Assembly: GCA_965201085.1 (NCBI GenBank)
Contig: CBDAVS010000019.1
Location: 1 to 64,000 of the forward strand
Origin: JAPOUP01 sp965201085
Lineage (GTDB): Bacteria; Pseudomonadota; Alphaproteobacteria; Rhodobacterales; Rhodobacteraceae
DNA: 64,000 bases
Reading direction: 5' to 3'
Each line of letters opens with the position of its first letter. The stretch's first letter is position 1. A program made the position numbers and the translations under genes. The notes beneath the pieces are model-generated. The model was given only the letters and a program-made list of their open reading frames with translations. It ran no database searches and had not been told where the DNA came from. This document shows, in pieces, positions 18,370 through 28,048 of the stretch.

Positions 18370-18809
18370 TTATCGGGGTTTACGGTTTGGGAATGTATGA
18401 TGAAGTCCCCCACACCGAAGATGGCCTGGTTTCTGCTGGAGCTCGGTCCCCCCGTCGTCAACTGTCGGATGCCGCGAAGCTCCGGCCTGTAGGGGAAAGC
18501 CTTGAGTGCAGCGTCGTTGGGACGTCCCGGCGTCACGGCCTCGGTCGGTCGTCCCTGTCCCGCTGGCGGCGCCAGTATCGTGCCGGCAGTCTGTCGGGAT
18601 CCGGAGCCCAGCCCCGGTCTGTTCCCATGGTTGCTTCTGATCCTGGGTCTTCCAATGGAGGTCCCAAAGGCCTGGACGATCCGGCGGGAGGGGAGAATGA
18701 AGGCCAAAAGGCGGATATTCTGCTGGTGAATGGGCGCAAACTGTCCGTAGCGGTTACGATTGATCCAGCTCTCCTGTCGCGCCTTTTGACCGTATTGGAG
18801 CCGTCATGA
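18366..18809 (+). CDS. IS66 accessory OrfA-like protein (degenerate)
   Basis: Only the helix-turn-helix part (SRRHGLGRSSLSRWRRQYRAG) and the C-terminal LLVNGRKLSVAVTIDPALLS are recognisable as the IS66 OrfA/TnpA protein. The stretch before the helix-turn-helix (RRQLSDAAKLRPVGESLE) departs from the family. The frame opens at a TTG overlapping the preceding stop, so the start is uncertain. It overlaps TnpB by ATGA. Confidence 0.6.
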   Translation: MIIGVYGLGMYDEVPHTEDGLVSAGARSPRRQLSDAAKLRPVGESLECSVVGTSRRHGLGRSSLSRWRRQYRAGSLSGSGAQPRSVPMVASDPGSSNGGPKGLDDPAGGENEGQKADILLVNGRKLSVAVTIDPALLSRLLTVLEPS

Positions 18810-19156
18810 CTGCGTTTCCAGCGGGTGTGAAGGTTTGGATAGCCGGGGGTGTGACAGATATGCGCCGGGGGATGAACACGCTGGCGCTGCAGGTGCAGGA
18901 GGGCCTGGGGCGTGATCCGCATGCTGGGGGGATTTTCCGTTTCCGGGGCCGTCGGGGCGATCCGGTGAAGATTCCGTGGCATGATGGGGTTGGCATGTCG
19001 CTGTATCTGAAGCGGTTGGAGGCGGGAAAGTTCATCTGGCCCACGAGCGGCTCGGGTGAGGCGGCAGCGATTTCCTCGGCGCAGCTGGGCTATCTTCCTG
19101 AGGGGATTGACCGGCGCAATCCGCGCTGGACGCAACGCCCTGCAAAGGCGGGATAA
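18806..19156 (+). CDS. IS66 TnpB-type accessory protein
   Basis: The protein has 116 residues. The family signature VKVWIAGGVTDMRRGMNTLA is present, with FRFRGRRGDPVKIPWHDGVG and the later KRLEAGKFIWP. It is required with OrfA for IS66 transposition, mechanism unknown. It is full length. Confidence 0.9.
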   Translation: MTAFPAGVKVWIAGGVTDMRRGMNTLALQVQEGLGRDPHAGGIFRFRGRRGDPVKIPWHDGVGMSLYLKRLEAGKFIWPTSGSGEAAAISSAQLGYLPEGIDRRNPRWTQRPAKAG

Positions 19157-19216
19157 ATCGCTGCCATCGGGCTGTTTCCCATGGGCTTTTTCGGGTCGGT
19201 ACAGTAACTCTCGACC

Positions 19217-20881
19217 ATGTCGGATGCTGCCCTGGAAATCGCTGGATTGCGCGCTGCGCCGGTTGCTTCGCAAGCGCATGCCGAGGTGGCTACCGCGCGA
19301 GCGCAGGCCGCTGAAGCCGAACTGGCACAGGGTCGTGCCACGGTCAGCTGTTCCGAGGCGATGATCAAGGAACTGAAGCTTGGGATCGCCAGGCTGCGGC
19401 GGGACAGATACGGGGTGTCCCCGGAACGTGGCAGGCGGCTGGTCGATCAGTTGGAGCTGCAGCTGGAGGAACTGGAAGCCAGTGCCACCGAAGACGACCT
19501 GGCCGCCCAGCAGGCACAGGGCGAAACGACCACCGTCAAAAGCTTCACCCGCCGCAGGTCATCGCGCAAGTCGTTTCCCGATCACCTTCCGCGTGAGCGC
19601 GTTGTGATTCCGGCCCCGACGCAGTGTGACCGCTGCGGTTCCAGCCGGATCGTAAAGATGGGTGAAGATGTGACCGAGACGCTGGAGGTCATCCCCCGGC
19701 AGTGGAAGGTGATCCAGACGGTCCGCGAGAAGTTCACCTGCCGGGAGTGCGAGAGGATCAGCCAGCCTCCCGCCCCCTTCCACGCCATTCCGAGGGGGTG
19801 GGCCGGACCCAGCCTGATCGCCATGATCATGTTTGGAAAATTCGGCCGGCATCAGCCCCTCAACCGTCAGGCCGAACGGTTTGCGCGCGAAGGCGTGGAC
19901 CTCAGCCTGTCCACATTGGCCGATCTGGTCGGGCATGCAGCCGTTGCGCCGGCCCCGGTCCACGCGCTGATTGAAAAGCATGTTCTGGCCGCTGGCCGGT
20001 TACATGGTGATGATACCACGATACCGTTGCCGGCGCGCGGTGGAACCAGAACCGCGCGGCTCTGGACCTATGTGCGCGATGACAGACCGTTCAATGGGGG
20101 AGCGCCCCCGGCCGCGCTGTTTCACTTTTCCCGTGACAGGGAAATGATACATCCCAATAAGCATCTGGCCGGGTGGCAGGGAGTGCCGCAATCCGATGTC
20201 CATGCAGGCTACAGCGGTCTGTACAACCCGGGCCGGGACCCCGGTCCCGCAACTCCTTCGTTCTGTTGGGCGCACGGGAGACGCAAATTCTTCGAACCGG
20301 CCGATATTGCTGGCAACGTTCGCAAAAACAGACCTGCCCATCAGATATCACCGGTCGCGCTGGAAGCTGTGCGCAGGATCGACGCGATCTTCGATATCGA
20401 GCGCGGGATCAACGGGCCTGATGCCGATGCCCGCCACGCCGCGCGCCAGAGCCTGGTCCGACCGTTGTGCGAAGAGTTGCATGCCTGGCTCATCGACCGG
20501 CGCGCACGGATGTCGAAACACAATCCTGTCGCCAGGGCGATCAGATACATGATCGAGAAGGAAGGTCGCTGGGAAGCATTCACCGCCTTTCTGGATGACG
20601 GTCGGCTTTGCCTGACGAACAACGCCGCCGAACGCGCGCTGCGCGGTGTTGCCCTTGGCCGGAAGTCATGGTCATTCGCCGGTTCGGAACGTGGTGGTCA
20701 GCGGGCGGCCTTCATGTACACGTTGACTGTCACCGCAAAAATGAACGACATCGATCCACAGGCCTGGTTGGCCGATGTTCTCAGGCGACTGCCCGATATG
20801 CCCGTTTCCCGCATCCATGAGTTGCTACCCTGGAACTGGAAACCCCACTGGAAACCTTCGGTAAATGTCAAGCTACAGTAG
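19217..20881 (+). CDS. IS66-family transposase TnpC
   Basis: The protein has 554 residues. A coiled N-terminal region is followed by the zinc-binding part (PTQCDRCGSSRIVKMGEDVT). The DDE core has LHGDDTTIPLPARG, SDVHAGYSGLYN and TNNAAERALRGVALGRKSW. The frame is intact and all expected acidic residues are present, so it may still be active. Confidence 0.93.
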   Translation: MSDAALEIAGLRAAPVASQAHAEVATARAQAAEAELAQGRATVSCSEAMIKELKLGIARLRRDRYGVSPERGRRLVDQLELQLEELEASATEDDLAAQQAQGETTTVKSFTRRRSSRKSFPDHLPRERVVIPAPTQCDRCGSSRIVKMGEDVTETLEVIPRQWKVIQTVREKFTCRECERISQPPAPFHAIPRGWAGPSLIAMIMFGKFGRHQPLNRQAERFAREGVDLSLSTLADLVGHAAVAPAPVHALIEKHVLAAGRLHGDDTTIPLPARGGTRTARLWTYVRDDRPFNGGAPPAALFHFSRDREMIHPNKHLAGWQGVPQSDVHAGYSGLYNPGRDPGPATPSFCWAHGRRKFFEPADIAGNVRKNRPAHQISPVALEAVRRIDAIFDIERGINGPDADARHAARQSLVRPLCEELHAWLIDRRARMSKHNPVARAIRYMIEKEGRWEAFTAFLDDGRLCLTNNAAERALRGVALGRKSWSFAGSERGGQRAAFMYTLTVTAKMNDIDPQAWLADVLRRLPDMPVSRIHELLPWNWKPHWKPSVNVKLQ

Positions 20882-20905
20882 CCGTGGTACTTAGCGGATG
20901 CTTAC

Positions 20906-21215
20906 GGCGTATTGGCATGTCTGGGCAAAGCGATGGCGTTTCGCTCGATCAGATCACGTTGACTGGCAGGGTCCGGCGGGTCATCGACTTTGGGGCCTTG
21001 ATGCACGGGTTCTTGACTTGCCTCCCGAAACATCCATCGCCGTCAGGGGATCCGGGATTGTATGTCAACCCCGAATAACACCAAACCGCCGGAAGGCCGG
21101 AAAGCGCTTGAATATCAAAGCTGTGCGGGAAACAGGCTTCACGCCCCGGAAAGCCCGGGCTTAACCGAATGCCATTGGGCTGCGGATCGGCCCTTCTGTG
21201 GGAAGAACGGAACGA
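20906..21215. other. Gap between IS66 and phnY
   Basis: Short overlapping frames only. No gene, no RNA and no clear terminator for the leftward phosphonate operon were recognised. Confidence 0.5.
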
Positions 21216-22676
21216 TTAACGCGGCCAGGGCAGCGAATAGGTCTTGACATTGGTGAAGAACTTCATTGCCTCGGTCACACCCTCCTTGACCGCATTGCCG
21301 CTGTCCTTGATTCCACCAAAGGGCGAGGTTTCGATGCGGTAACCGGGCTGCTCCCATATGTTGCAGGTGCCCACGTGGAGTCCATTGATATAGGCAATCG
21401 CGCGGTTAAGGTCATTGGTGCAAACACCCGAGCTAAGGCCAAATTGGGTTGAGTTCGAGATTGCCATGACCTCTTCGTCATCGTCCGGCACGCGCACGAT
21501 GGGCACGATCGGGCCAAAGGTTTCTTCCCTCACCAGTTCGCTGTCATGGGGAACCCTATCAACAACGATCGGCGGCAGGAGCGCACCCTGGCGACCGGGA
21601 TTGTAAAGGATCTCCGCCCCTTCCTTTTCAGCCTGATGGACGCGGTCTTCAAACATCTCCGCCGCCTGCGCGTGGATCACGCACCCAAGCTGCGTCTCCG
21701 GATCCTGCGGATCGCCGAACTTTATTGCCTTTGCCTTCTCCAGCACCATCGGGACGAACTTTTCCGCCACGCTTTCCTGGACAAGGATGCGTTTGATCGC
21801 GGTGCAACGCTGGCCGGAGTTTCCTGTGGCGCCCGCAACGGCGATTGCGGCTGCCTTTTCCAGGTCCGCCTCGTCCAGGTCGTTGCAGACGATCAGGGGA
21901 TCGTTGCCGCCAAGCTCCAGTGCCTGACGCACGTAACCCGCCTTTTCCGCGATCAGCATGCCGACCGGAACACCGCCGGTGAAGGTGATGATATCGATGT
22001 TTTCATTGACGATCATCTCTTCGCCGATTTCCAGGGGCCAGCCGGTGACGACCTGGAACATCCCGGGGGGAAGACCCGCCTCATAGAGGATGTCGGCCAG
22101 CGTAATTGCGGTCAGCGGCGTCAACTCCGTCGGCTTGCACACCATGCAGTTGTTGGTCGCAATGGACGGTGCAATCTTGTGGCTGACCATGTTCAGCGGA
22201 TGATTGAAGGGCGTGATCGCCGAGATCGCCCTGACCGGTTCACGCTTGGTGAAAATCTTGCGTTCCTTGCCGTTATGCGTGAGGTCACAGGAGAATATCT
22301 CCCCGTCATCGTCAAGCGCTTGGGCGGCGGCAAACTGGTAGACGTCCTGCGCCCGCTTGGTTTCATAGATCGCATGCTGGTGGCAGATGCCCAGTTCCAG
22401 CGTCAGCCACTTGGCCAGGTATTCGCGACGCTCGCCGATCATCTCACCTGCGCGTTGCAGGATCTGGCTGCGTTCATAGCGGCTGAGCCTGGGTTTGTAG
22501 CGGGCCGCGATCTCAAAGGCCTTGCGTGCATGAGCCGCATTGCCGGCGGGAACGGTTCCGACCACTTCGTCGGTATAGGGGTACTTTACGGGGACGACAT
22601 CGTCGGTAAAGACGATCTTCCCCCCGATGCGCATCCCTTCATTGCGGATTTCGGTATTGGTCATGTTTCCGTTCAT
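21216..22676 (-). CDS. phnY: Phosphonoacetaldehyde dehydrogenase
   Basis: The protein has 486 residues. It is an NAD-dependent aldehyde dehydrogenase oxidising phosphonoacetaldehyde to phosphonoacetate. The catalytic Cys is in GNSGQRCTAIKR and the general-base Glu in LELGGNDP, with cofactor-site residues around FTGGVPVG. The assignment to phnY rather than another aldehyde dehydrogenase rests on its position three bases after phnA and on overall similarity. It is the last gene of the operon. Confidence 0.88.
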   Translation of the reverse strand: MNGNMTNTEIRNEGMRIGGKIVFTDDVVPVKYPYTDEVVGTVPAGNAAHARKAFEIAARYKPRLSRYERSQILQRAGEMIGERREYLAKWLTLELGICHQHAIYETKRAQDVYQFAAAQALDDDGEIFSCDLTHNGKERKIFTKREPVRAISAITPFNHPLNMVSHKIAPSIATNNCMVCKPTELTPLTAITLADILYEAGLPPGMFQVVTGWPLEIGEEMIVNENIDIITFTGGVPVGMLIAEKAGYVRQALELGGNDPLIVCNDLDEADLEKAAAIAVAGATGNSGQRCTAIKRILVQESVAEKFVPMVLEKAKAIKFGDPQDPETQLGCVIHAQAAEMFEDRVHQAEKEGAEILYNPGRQGALLPPIVVDRVPHDSELVREETFGPIVPIVRVPDDDEEVMAISNSTQFGLSSGVCTNDLNRAIAYINGLHVGTCNIWEQPGYRIETSPFGGIKDSGNAVKEGVTEAMKFFTNVKTYSLPWPR

Positions 22677-22679
22677 GGT

Positions 22680-23924
22680 TCAGAGCGCCGCCGCGGTGGT
22701 GGCGTGGAATAAAGCGTCGAAGTTGCGCAGTTCCGGCTTTCCGGGCAGGTCAATAGCACGGTTTACGATGAAAGGAACCTCTTGCTCGGTCAGACCACCA
22801 TGACTGCGAAGCGGTTCTTTCAGCGCCGCGAGGTCGTGACGGTGCTCAGATGTCCCAATGCAGATGTTCTCACCTGAAATCACGACGATATCGCCGATCC
22901 GGTCACCAGGCAGCTCGAAGCGCTCGCTCGCTTCGGCCTTATCGACTACAAGGACGATCCCATCACGCGCGCGAAGCCTGTCCATGATATCGGCAGCATC
23001 GGCGCCTTCGGGCAGGTAGACGGTTGCGAAGGCGCCAAGCGAGCCATGATGCACGACATAAGGGTCGGTGATTGGCAGGATCACGCGGGCCGCGTCCTTG
23101 CCAAGCCATTCGTCCATCAGGTCCTGGACATAGATCACGTTGGGCGAACCGTCCGCGTGGTGCTTGGGCTTCATGCCATGGTCAGCGGTTACGACGATGG
23201 CCGCGCCAAGGCTATCCAGATGCGTGAGGTACCTGTCGAACATTTCGTAGAACGATTTCGCTTCTGCATCGTCGGGTGCATATTTGTGTTGCACATAATC
23301 AGTTGTGGTCAGGTACATGACGTCGGGTCGCCACTCCTGCAAAAGTTTTACGCCCGCGGCGAAAACGAACTCGGAAAGTTCTGCCGAATATACTTCGGGC
23401 TGTTCCATCCCCAGCCATTCGCTGGCCCTTTCCTGGCCATGCTCGGCTTGGGTCGAGGTGTCGGACCTTTCAGCCGAGAAGCACTTGGCTCGGTCATCTT
23501 CAAAGGAGAGGCCCGCTCCGAGAAGCGCGCGCAACTTGTCCTTTGCGGTGACAATAGCAACCTTGGCGCCCGCATCGAAGAACTGTTTGAAAACGGTCGG
23601 TGCGCGCAGGAAGCGCGGATCGTTCATCATCACTTCCTCACCGGTGTCGGGGTCAATCAGGTAATTGCCACAGATCCCGTGCACTATTGGCGGGCGGCCG
23701 GTCGCAATGGACAGGTTGTTGGGGTTCGTGAATGAAGGGATTACCGAATCCGCCAACCGGTCGGTGCCAGTTTCGCGCATGCGCTTGAGCGTCGGCATGA
23801 GCCCGTCGGCGATGGCATATTCGAGGTATTCCGGCTCGCACCCATCAAGACAGATGGCAATGGCACAGGTCTTCGGCGCGGGATAGGTGCGGTCATTGGC
23901 GACGACCGGGCCGTGCAGGGTCAT
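22680..23924 (-). CDS. phnA: Phosphonoacetate hydrolase
   Basis: The protein has 414 residues of the alkaline phosphatase superfamily with two zinc ions. It cleaves the C-P bond of phosphonoacetate to acetate and phosphate. The metal and nucleophile motifs are CLDGCEPEYLEYA, SFTNPNNLSIATG (catalytic Thr) and VVTADHGMKPKHHADG. AAGGAAG lies before the ATG. It sits between the transporter genes and phnY. Confidence 0.92.
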   Translation of the reverse strand: MTLHGPVVANDRTYPAPKTCAIAICLDGCEPEYLEYAIADGLMPTLKRMRETGTDRLADSVIPSFTNPNNLSIATGRPPIVHGICGNYLIDPDTGEEVMMNDPRFLRAPTVFKQFFDAGAKVAIVTAKDKLRALLGAGLSFEDDRAKCFSAERSDTSTQAEHGQERASEWLGMEQPEVYSAELSEFVFAAGVKLLQEWRPDVMYLTTTDYVQHKYAPDDAEAKSFYEMFDRYLTHLDSLGAAIVVTADHGMKPKHHADGSPNVIYVQDLMDEWLGKDAARVILPITDPYVVHHGSLGAFATVYLPEGADAADIMDRLRARDGIVLVVDKAEASERFELPGDRIGDIVVISGENICIGTSEHRHDLAALKEPLRSHGGLTEQEVPFIVNRAIDLPGKPELRNFDALFHATTAAAL

Positions 23925-23981
23925 GGTGCTTCCTTTGCTGTCCTCAGCGCACCGCCGCGCCAGGAGGGATTCGAAAATTCT

Positions 23982-24812
23982 CTATTTCGCACGACTGACC
24001 CACGAGCGGAGCCAGCCAGAAAGCAACTCGGCTACCAGCACCATCGCGATGACCGACAGAATGATGGCCGCCACGCGCAGGTTTTCGAGCTGTTGCACAC
24101 TGCGCTTGAGATACCAGCCCATGCCGCCGCCGCCAAAGAAACCGACTACGGTTGCCGCGCGGAAAGCTACGTCCCAGGTGTAGATCGCGATCCCGGTGAA
24201 GGCGACGCGTACCTGCGGTACGACTGCGAAGATGAGAACCTGAATCGAATTGGCGCCGGTGGCGCGAATTGCTTCGACAGGGCCAATGTCGATCGCTTCG
24301 ATTTCATCTGCGAACAGTTTGCCCGCGAAACCGATGCAGAACATTGTCAGAGCGCTGACGCCCGCCAACATCCCGAAGCCCAGGATCGAGACAAAGAGGA
24401 TTGTCCAGATCGTTTCGTGAATGGCCCGCGCCGAGATTACTCCAAGTCGCCCAAGCGGGAACAGGATGCGGCGGATGGGGCTGACATTCCAGGCCGAGAA
24501 CCAGGCCAGCGGGATGGCGAATGCAACGCCGGCAAACGCACCAAGGAACGACATCTGCAACGTGTCGAGTACCAACTCCAGATAACCCCGATCCAACACA
24601 TATTCGAGGTCCGGGGGGTAGTAGCGGTCGCTTACGACACCGATGAAGCTTCCCAAGGCGCCCAGGAGCTGCACGATATCCACATTCAGGAAATGGAGCG
24701 AATACCCCAGGAACGTGATGACGACCAGCACTGCGCCATATTTGAGGATGGAGTCCGGGTATCTGAAGCGGGTCCAGGTCACCGGGGTGGATGCGGGTGT
24801 GTGACCAGCCAT
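23982..24812 (-). CDS. phnE: Phosphonate ABC transporter permease (second PhnE)
   Basis: The protein has 276 residues and about six membrane helices, with the inner-membrane permease EAA-like loop (GPVEAIRATGANSIQVLIFA). It is paired with the upstream permease. The start ATG 24812 lies ten bases after the previous stop. Confidence 0.9.
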   Translation of the reverse strand: MAGHTPASTPVTWTRFRYPDSILKYGAVLVVITFLGYSLHFLNVDIVQLLGALGSFIGVVSDRYYPPDLEYVLDRGYLELVLDTLQMSFLGAFAGVAFAIPLAWFSAWNVSPIRRILFPLGRLGVISARAIHETIWTILFVSILGFGMLAGVSALTMFCIGFAGKLFADEIEAIDIGPVEAIRATGANSIQVLIFAVVPQVRVAFTGIAIYTWDVAFRAATVVGFFGGGGMGWYLKRSVQQLENLRVAAIILSVIAMVLVAELLSGWLRSWVSRAK

Positions 24813-24822
24813 TCGCGAATTC

Positions 24823-25644
24823 CTAGATAATCGCTTTGCGCAGGTAGTGAGAGATGACCTCGCCGATCAGGATCAGGACCAGGATCGCGAGAATGACCAT
24901 CGTCACGCCGCCATAGTTAAAGCTGTTCATCTGCCGGAAAAACAGCAGCCCAAGACCACCGGCCCCAACCAGCCCCATAACGGCGGAGCGGCGGATATTG
25001 ATGTCCCATTCGAAAATTACGGTCGACAGAACCACAGGATAGATCTGTGGCAGGATGTCGTAATACAAGACCTGGAATTGGTTCCCGCCTACGGCACGGA
25101 TTGCCTCGACTGGATTGGGGTCGATATTTTCGATTGCTTCGGCGGAAATCTTGGAGATGAATCCGACCGACCGCATCGCAATGGCAAGGATGCCGGGCAG
25201 GGCCCCGAGACCCACGGCGGAGACAAAGATCAGGGCCCAGACGATTTCGTGCACCGACCGGCTCAGGATCATCAAGCCGCGTCCAAGCGGGTACAGGATC
25301 GCTTTGCTAGGGGTAACGTTGGCGGCTCCCAGCCAGGCAACCGGCAGGGAGAAAATGCAGCCGAGCACGGTGCCGACCGATGCCATCATGAAGGTCTCCA
25401 ACGTGGGGACGATCAATTCGGGAAGAAGTCCGAAATCCAGACTCAGGTAACGCGCGATCGAGCCCAGGACGCCGCTGCGCCCGCCGACCCGCGACCAATC
25501 CGTGTCCTGAACTATGGTACCGTTGACGCACCAGGCACCGAACAGAAGGACAATTCCCCAGATCGCGGCCGATTTGACCAGACGGCGGCGGCGAAGATCG
25601 GCCTGATTGGCGAGCATCGCATTGCTGACATCGGCGACCGACAC
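24823..25644 (-). CDS. phnE: Phosphonate ABC transporter permease (first PhnE)
   Basis: The protein has 273 residues from GTG 25644, two bases after the phnC stop. Six predicted helices and the loop NPVEAIRAVGGNQFQVLYYD match the PhnE family. Two distinct permease genes suggest a heterodimeric channel, as in many marine phosphonate or phosphite systems. Confidence 0.9.
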   Translation of the reverse strand: MSVADVSNAMLANQADLRRRRLVKSAAIWGIVLLFGAWCVNGTIVQDTDWSRVGGRSGVLGSIARYLSLDFGLLPELIVPTLETFMMASVGTVLGCIFSLPVAWLGAANVTPSKAILYPLGRGLMILSRSVHEIVWALIFVSAVGLGALPGILAIAMRSVGFISKISAEAIENIDPNPVEAIRAVGGNQFQVLYYDILPQIYPVVLSTVIFEWDINIRRSAVMGLVGAGGLGLLFFRQMNSFNYGGVTMVILAILVLILIGEVISHYLRKAII

Positions 25645-25646
25645 TG

Positions 25647-26399
25647 TCAGAGCACCTCCATCGCGTAGATGTCTTCCAGATCTATGTCGCGCAGGGTTTC
25701 CGTCGCTCCGTCGAATTTCTTGCGCCCGTCCTGCAAGCCAATGATTCGGTTGCAGAATTCCTTGGCAAGCTGTACATCATGGATGTTGCAGATAGCAGGC
25801 ACTTTCAGTTCGCGCGCAATATCAAGGATCAGGCCCATGACCTCGCGGGAAATCTTCGGATCAAGCGACGAAGTCGGTTCATCCAGTAGCAGCAGTTTAG
25901 GCTGCTGCATAAGGGCGCGAGCGATACCCACGCGCTGTCTTTGGCCACCGCTAAGCTCATCGGCGCGCTTGTTGACGTGATCGCTTAGACCGACGCGGTC
26001 GAGGTAATAAAGCGCCTGACGCACATCTGATTTAGGAAATGTACGGAAGAAGGACCGGAAGTTGCCGGTATATCCCAGGCGACCGGACAGAACATTATCC
26101 ATCACCGACATGCGGTTGATCAGGTTGAATTCCTGGAAAATCATCCCGACATTGCGCCGTAGCATGCGCAACTGGCGGGCCGACAGCGAGCGCACATCCT
26201 CATCCAGCAACTCAATGCTGCCCGAAGTGGGTTCTACAAGCCTGTTAATGCTGCGTATCAGGGTCGATTTGCCGGCGCCGCTTGGACCGATGATTGCCAA
26301 GAAGTCGTCTTCAAGGACTTCAAAGTCAATGCCTTTGAGGATTTCAGGCCCTTTGGTCGAATAGCTTACCCGGAGCTCCTTGACCTTTAGAACCGTCAT
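25647..26399 (-). CDS. phnC: Phosphonate ABC transporter ATP-binding protein
   Basis: The protein has 250 residues from ATG 26399; a GTG lies one codon upstream. Walker A is GPSGAGKSTLIRSINRL, the signature is LSGGQRQRVGIARAL and Walker B is LLLDEPTSSLD. It couples ATP hydrolysis to uptake through the two permeases. Confidence 0.94.
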   Translation of the reverse strand: MTVLKVKELRVSYSTKGPEILKGIDFEVLEDDFLAIIGPSGAGKSTLIRSINRLVEPTSGSIELLDEDVRSLSARQLRMLRRNVGMIFQEFNLINRMSVMDNVLSGRLGYTGNFRSFFRTFPKSDVRQALYYLDRVGLSDHVNKRADELSGGQRQRVGIARALMQQPKLLLLDEPTSSLDPKISREVMGLILDIARELKVPAICNIHDVQLAKEFCNRIIGLQDGRKKFDGATETLRDIDLEDIYAMEVL

Positions 26400-26467
26400 C
26401 ACGATGCTCCGCGTGTTTTTAGGATGTCTGCCCCGCCGGACTTCCGCGACGGGGCAGGCTTGCCTGG

Positions 26468-27355
26468 TTACTCCTTGGCAGCGGCAAGCGCACGGATGAT
26501 GTCGTAGTCAGAATCTTCCATGGCTACGAAACGGCTGGCATTGACGTTCGACAGGTATTGCCGGCCTTCCTCTGTTTCACCAAGGTTCAGGAATGCGTTG
26601 GTGATCTGCCCGATCAAGTCGTCGCAAAGAATGCCGCTGACAACAAAAGGATCCTGCGGGATCACCGGTGAAGACCAGATCAGATTGTAGTCTTCCATCG
26701 TCGCCAGTTCGCGGTCGATCACATTGTCCAGGCGGTGCGTCGCAACAAAGGCCGCATCCACCTGGCCTTCCAGGACCGCGATGGCCGACAGGTCATGGCC
26801 GCCGGAGTAGACCACGCGTGAGAAATAGTCCTCGAGTTCGGCGCCGATCACATCTGTGAACGACACGCGTGGCAGCAGGTTGCCCGAGGTCGAGGCCGGG
26901 TCGGTCAGGCCAATGACGGTACCTTCGAGATCTTCCACTGTCTCAAGACCCGAATCCGACCGCGAGATCAGCACGGCGCGGTAGCCGGGGCCTTCCTCCT
27001 GGAAGTGACCGGGATGCTTGGCATAGGTGACGACGACGCGCAGCGAAGGGTCTTCCCCTTGCGCGATCACGTAAGAATAGGGGCCAAACATCCCCAGATC
27101 GACAAAGCCGCCCAGCATGGCCTCGATCACCGATGCGTAAGAGGTCGGCAGGTAGAATTCGACCTCAAGACCAGTTTCGGCCTACAGACGCTCGACCAAG
27201 GGATCGTAGAGCAACAGCTCCTGCGTCGTTTCCTCGGTCGGGATCATCGAAAAGCGCAGAACGTCAGGATTTTCGCATTCCTGAGCCTGGACCGTGCCCC
27301 CTGCGGCCAAAACCGCCGCCGCCAGCGCCATCTTGGTGGAATTGGTGAGATTCAT
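26468..27355 (-). pseudogene. phnD: Phosphonate-binding protein PhnD with an internal stop
   Basis: The gene starts at ATG 27355 (GGAGGATAAC upstream) with a signal peptide (MALAAAVLAAGGTVQA). It reads to an in-frame TAG at 27182-27184, then continues in the same frame for 238 codons (AETGLEVEFYLPTSYASV, then the conserved SGNLLPRVSF region) to the stop at 26468. A single C to T change from CAG would explain it. As written, uptake would fail unless the stop is suppressed or the remainder is translated from an internal start without a signal peptide. Confidence 0.85.
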
Positions 27356-27443
27356 GTTATCCTCCCTTTGGTTTGGATCTTCCTCAAAGTCGCTGACGCG
27401 CTCGTCTGTGATTAACGCCGGTGACAGTTCTACGGCTTTGCCT

Positions 27444-28048
27444 TCATGCGATACAATTGAGGTACCTTTCTTTCGTCCCGATAAAGTTTTTGCCTCGTTC
27501 TCCCACAAACGCCTCGTCGATGATTTCCCGCCATTTGCTGTTTGGAACACCGTGATCGGAATAACGTGTTCCGACACCCAGATCTTTCAGAAACTGTTCC
27601 AGATTGTCAGCACCCGAGTGCAGGTCGGACCCGAATATTTCCTTGAGAGCGGCTTCGCGGAAGCCACCGATGCCAATGACGGAGCGCAGGATCGTGGGAA
27701 GCGTGAATGAACAGGCAATCCCGTGTTGCACGCCCCATCCCAGTGTCATGGCGTAGGAGAGGTTGTGCGCGATGGCGGTCTTGGTATTGGAAAAGGCAAG
27801 ACCGGCACAAAGAGACGCCTCGGCCATATCGTTGCGCAAACTCAGGTTCCCGGGGTCACGGACCACTTTGGGCAGCGCCCGCAGGATAAGTTTTGAGGCA
27901 GCCACGGCATGCCCTGCCGAAACGGGGTTGGCATTAAGATTCCAGATGCTCTCGAGGGCGTGAGACAATGCGTCCAAGCCGGTTGCCATCGTCAGGCCGA
28001 CCGGCTTGCCCAACATAAGATCGGGATCAATCAGGGCTGTTTCGGGAC
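27444..28048 (-). pseudogene. Iron-containing alcohol dehydrogenase, 3' fragment
   Basis: About 200 C-terminal residues of a group III (Fe-dependent) alcohol dehydrogenase remain. They include ATGLDALSHALESIWN and AIAHNLSYAMTLGWGVQHG, which carry metal-binding His residues. The 5' half ends abruptly at the IS30 end (28049). It lies 88 bases upstream of phnD on the same strand, so it belonged to the phosphonate operon. In phosphonate pathways such enzymes interconvert 2-hydroxyethylphosphonate and phosphonoacetaldehyde. That role here is inferred. Confidence 0.75.

Larger units (their letters stand above)
18366..20905 (+). mobile_element. IS66-family element (left end not identified)
   Basis: Three genes in the standard IS66 order (OrfA-like, TnpB, TnpC) lie on the plus strand. 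The right end is at about 20905, where the complement reads GTAAGCATCCGCTAAGTACC, the usual GTAAGC start of IS66 ends. I could not find a matching left end or an 8-bp duplication, so the left side is degraded or truncated. Confidence 0.85.

Noticed and set aside
27182..27184. Recoding of TAG as an amino acid in this organism
   Set aside because: The phnE gene at 24823, the IS256 remnant and other frames also meet TAG at natural or disruptive ends, so one nonsense mutation in phnD is simpler.
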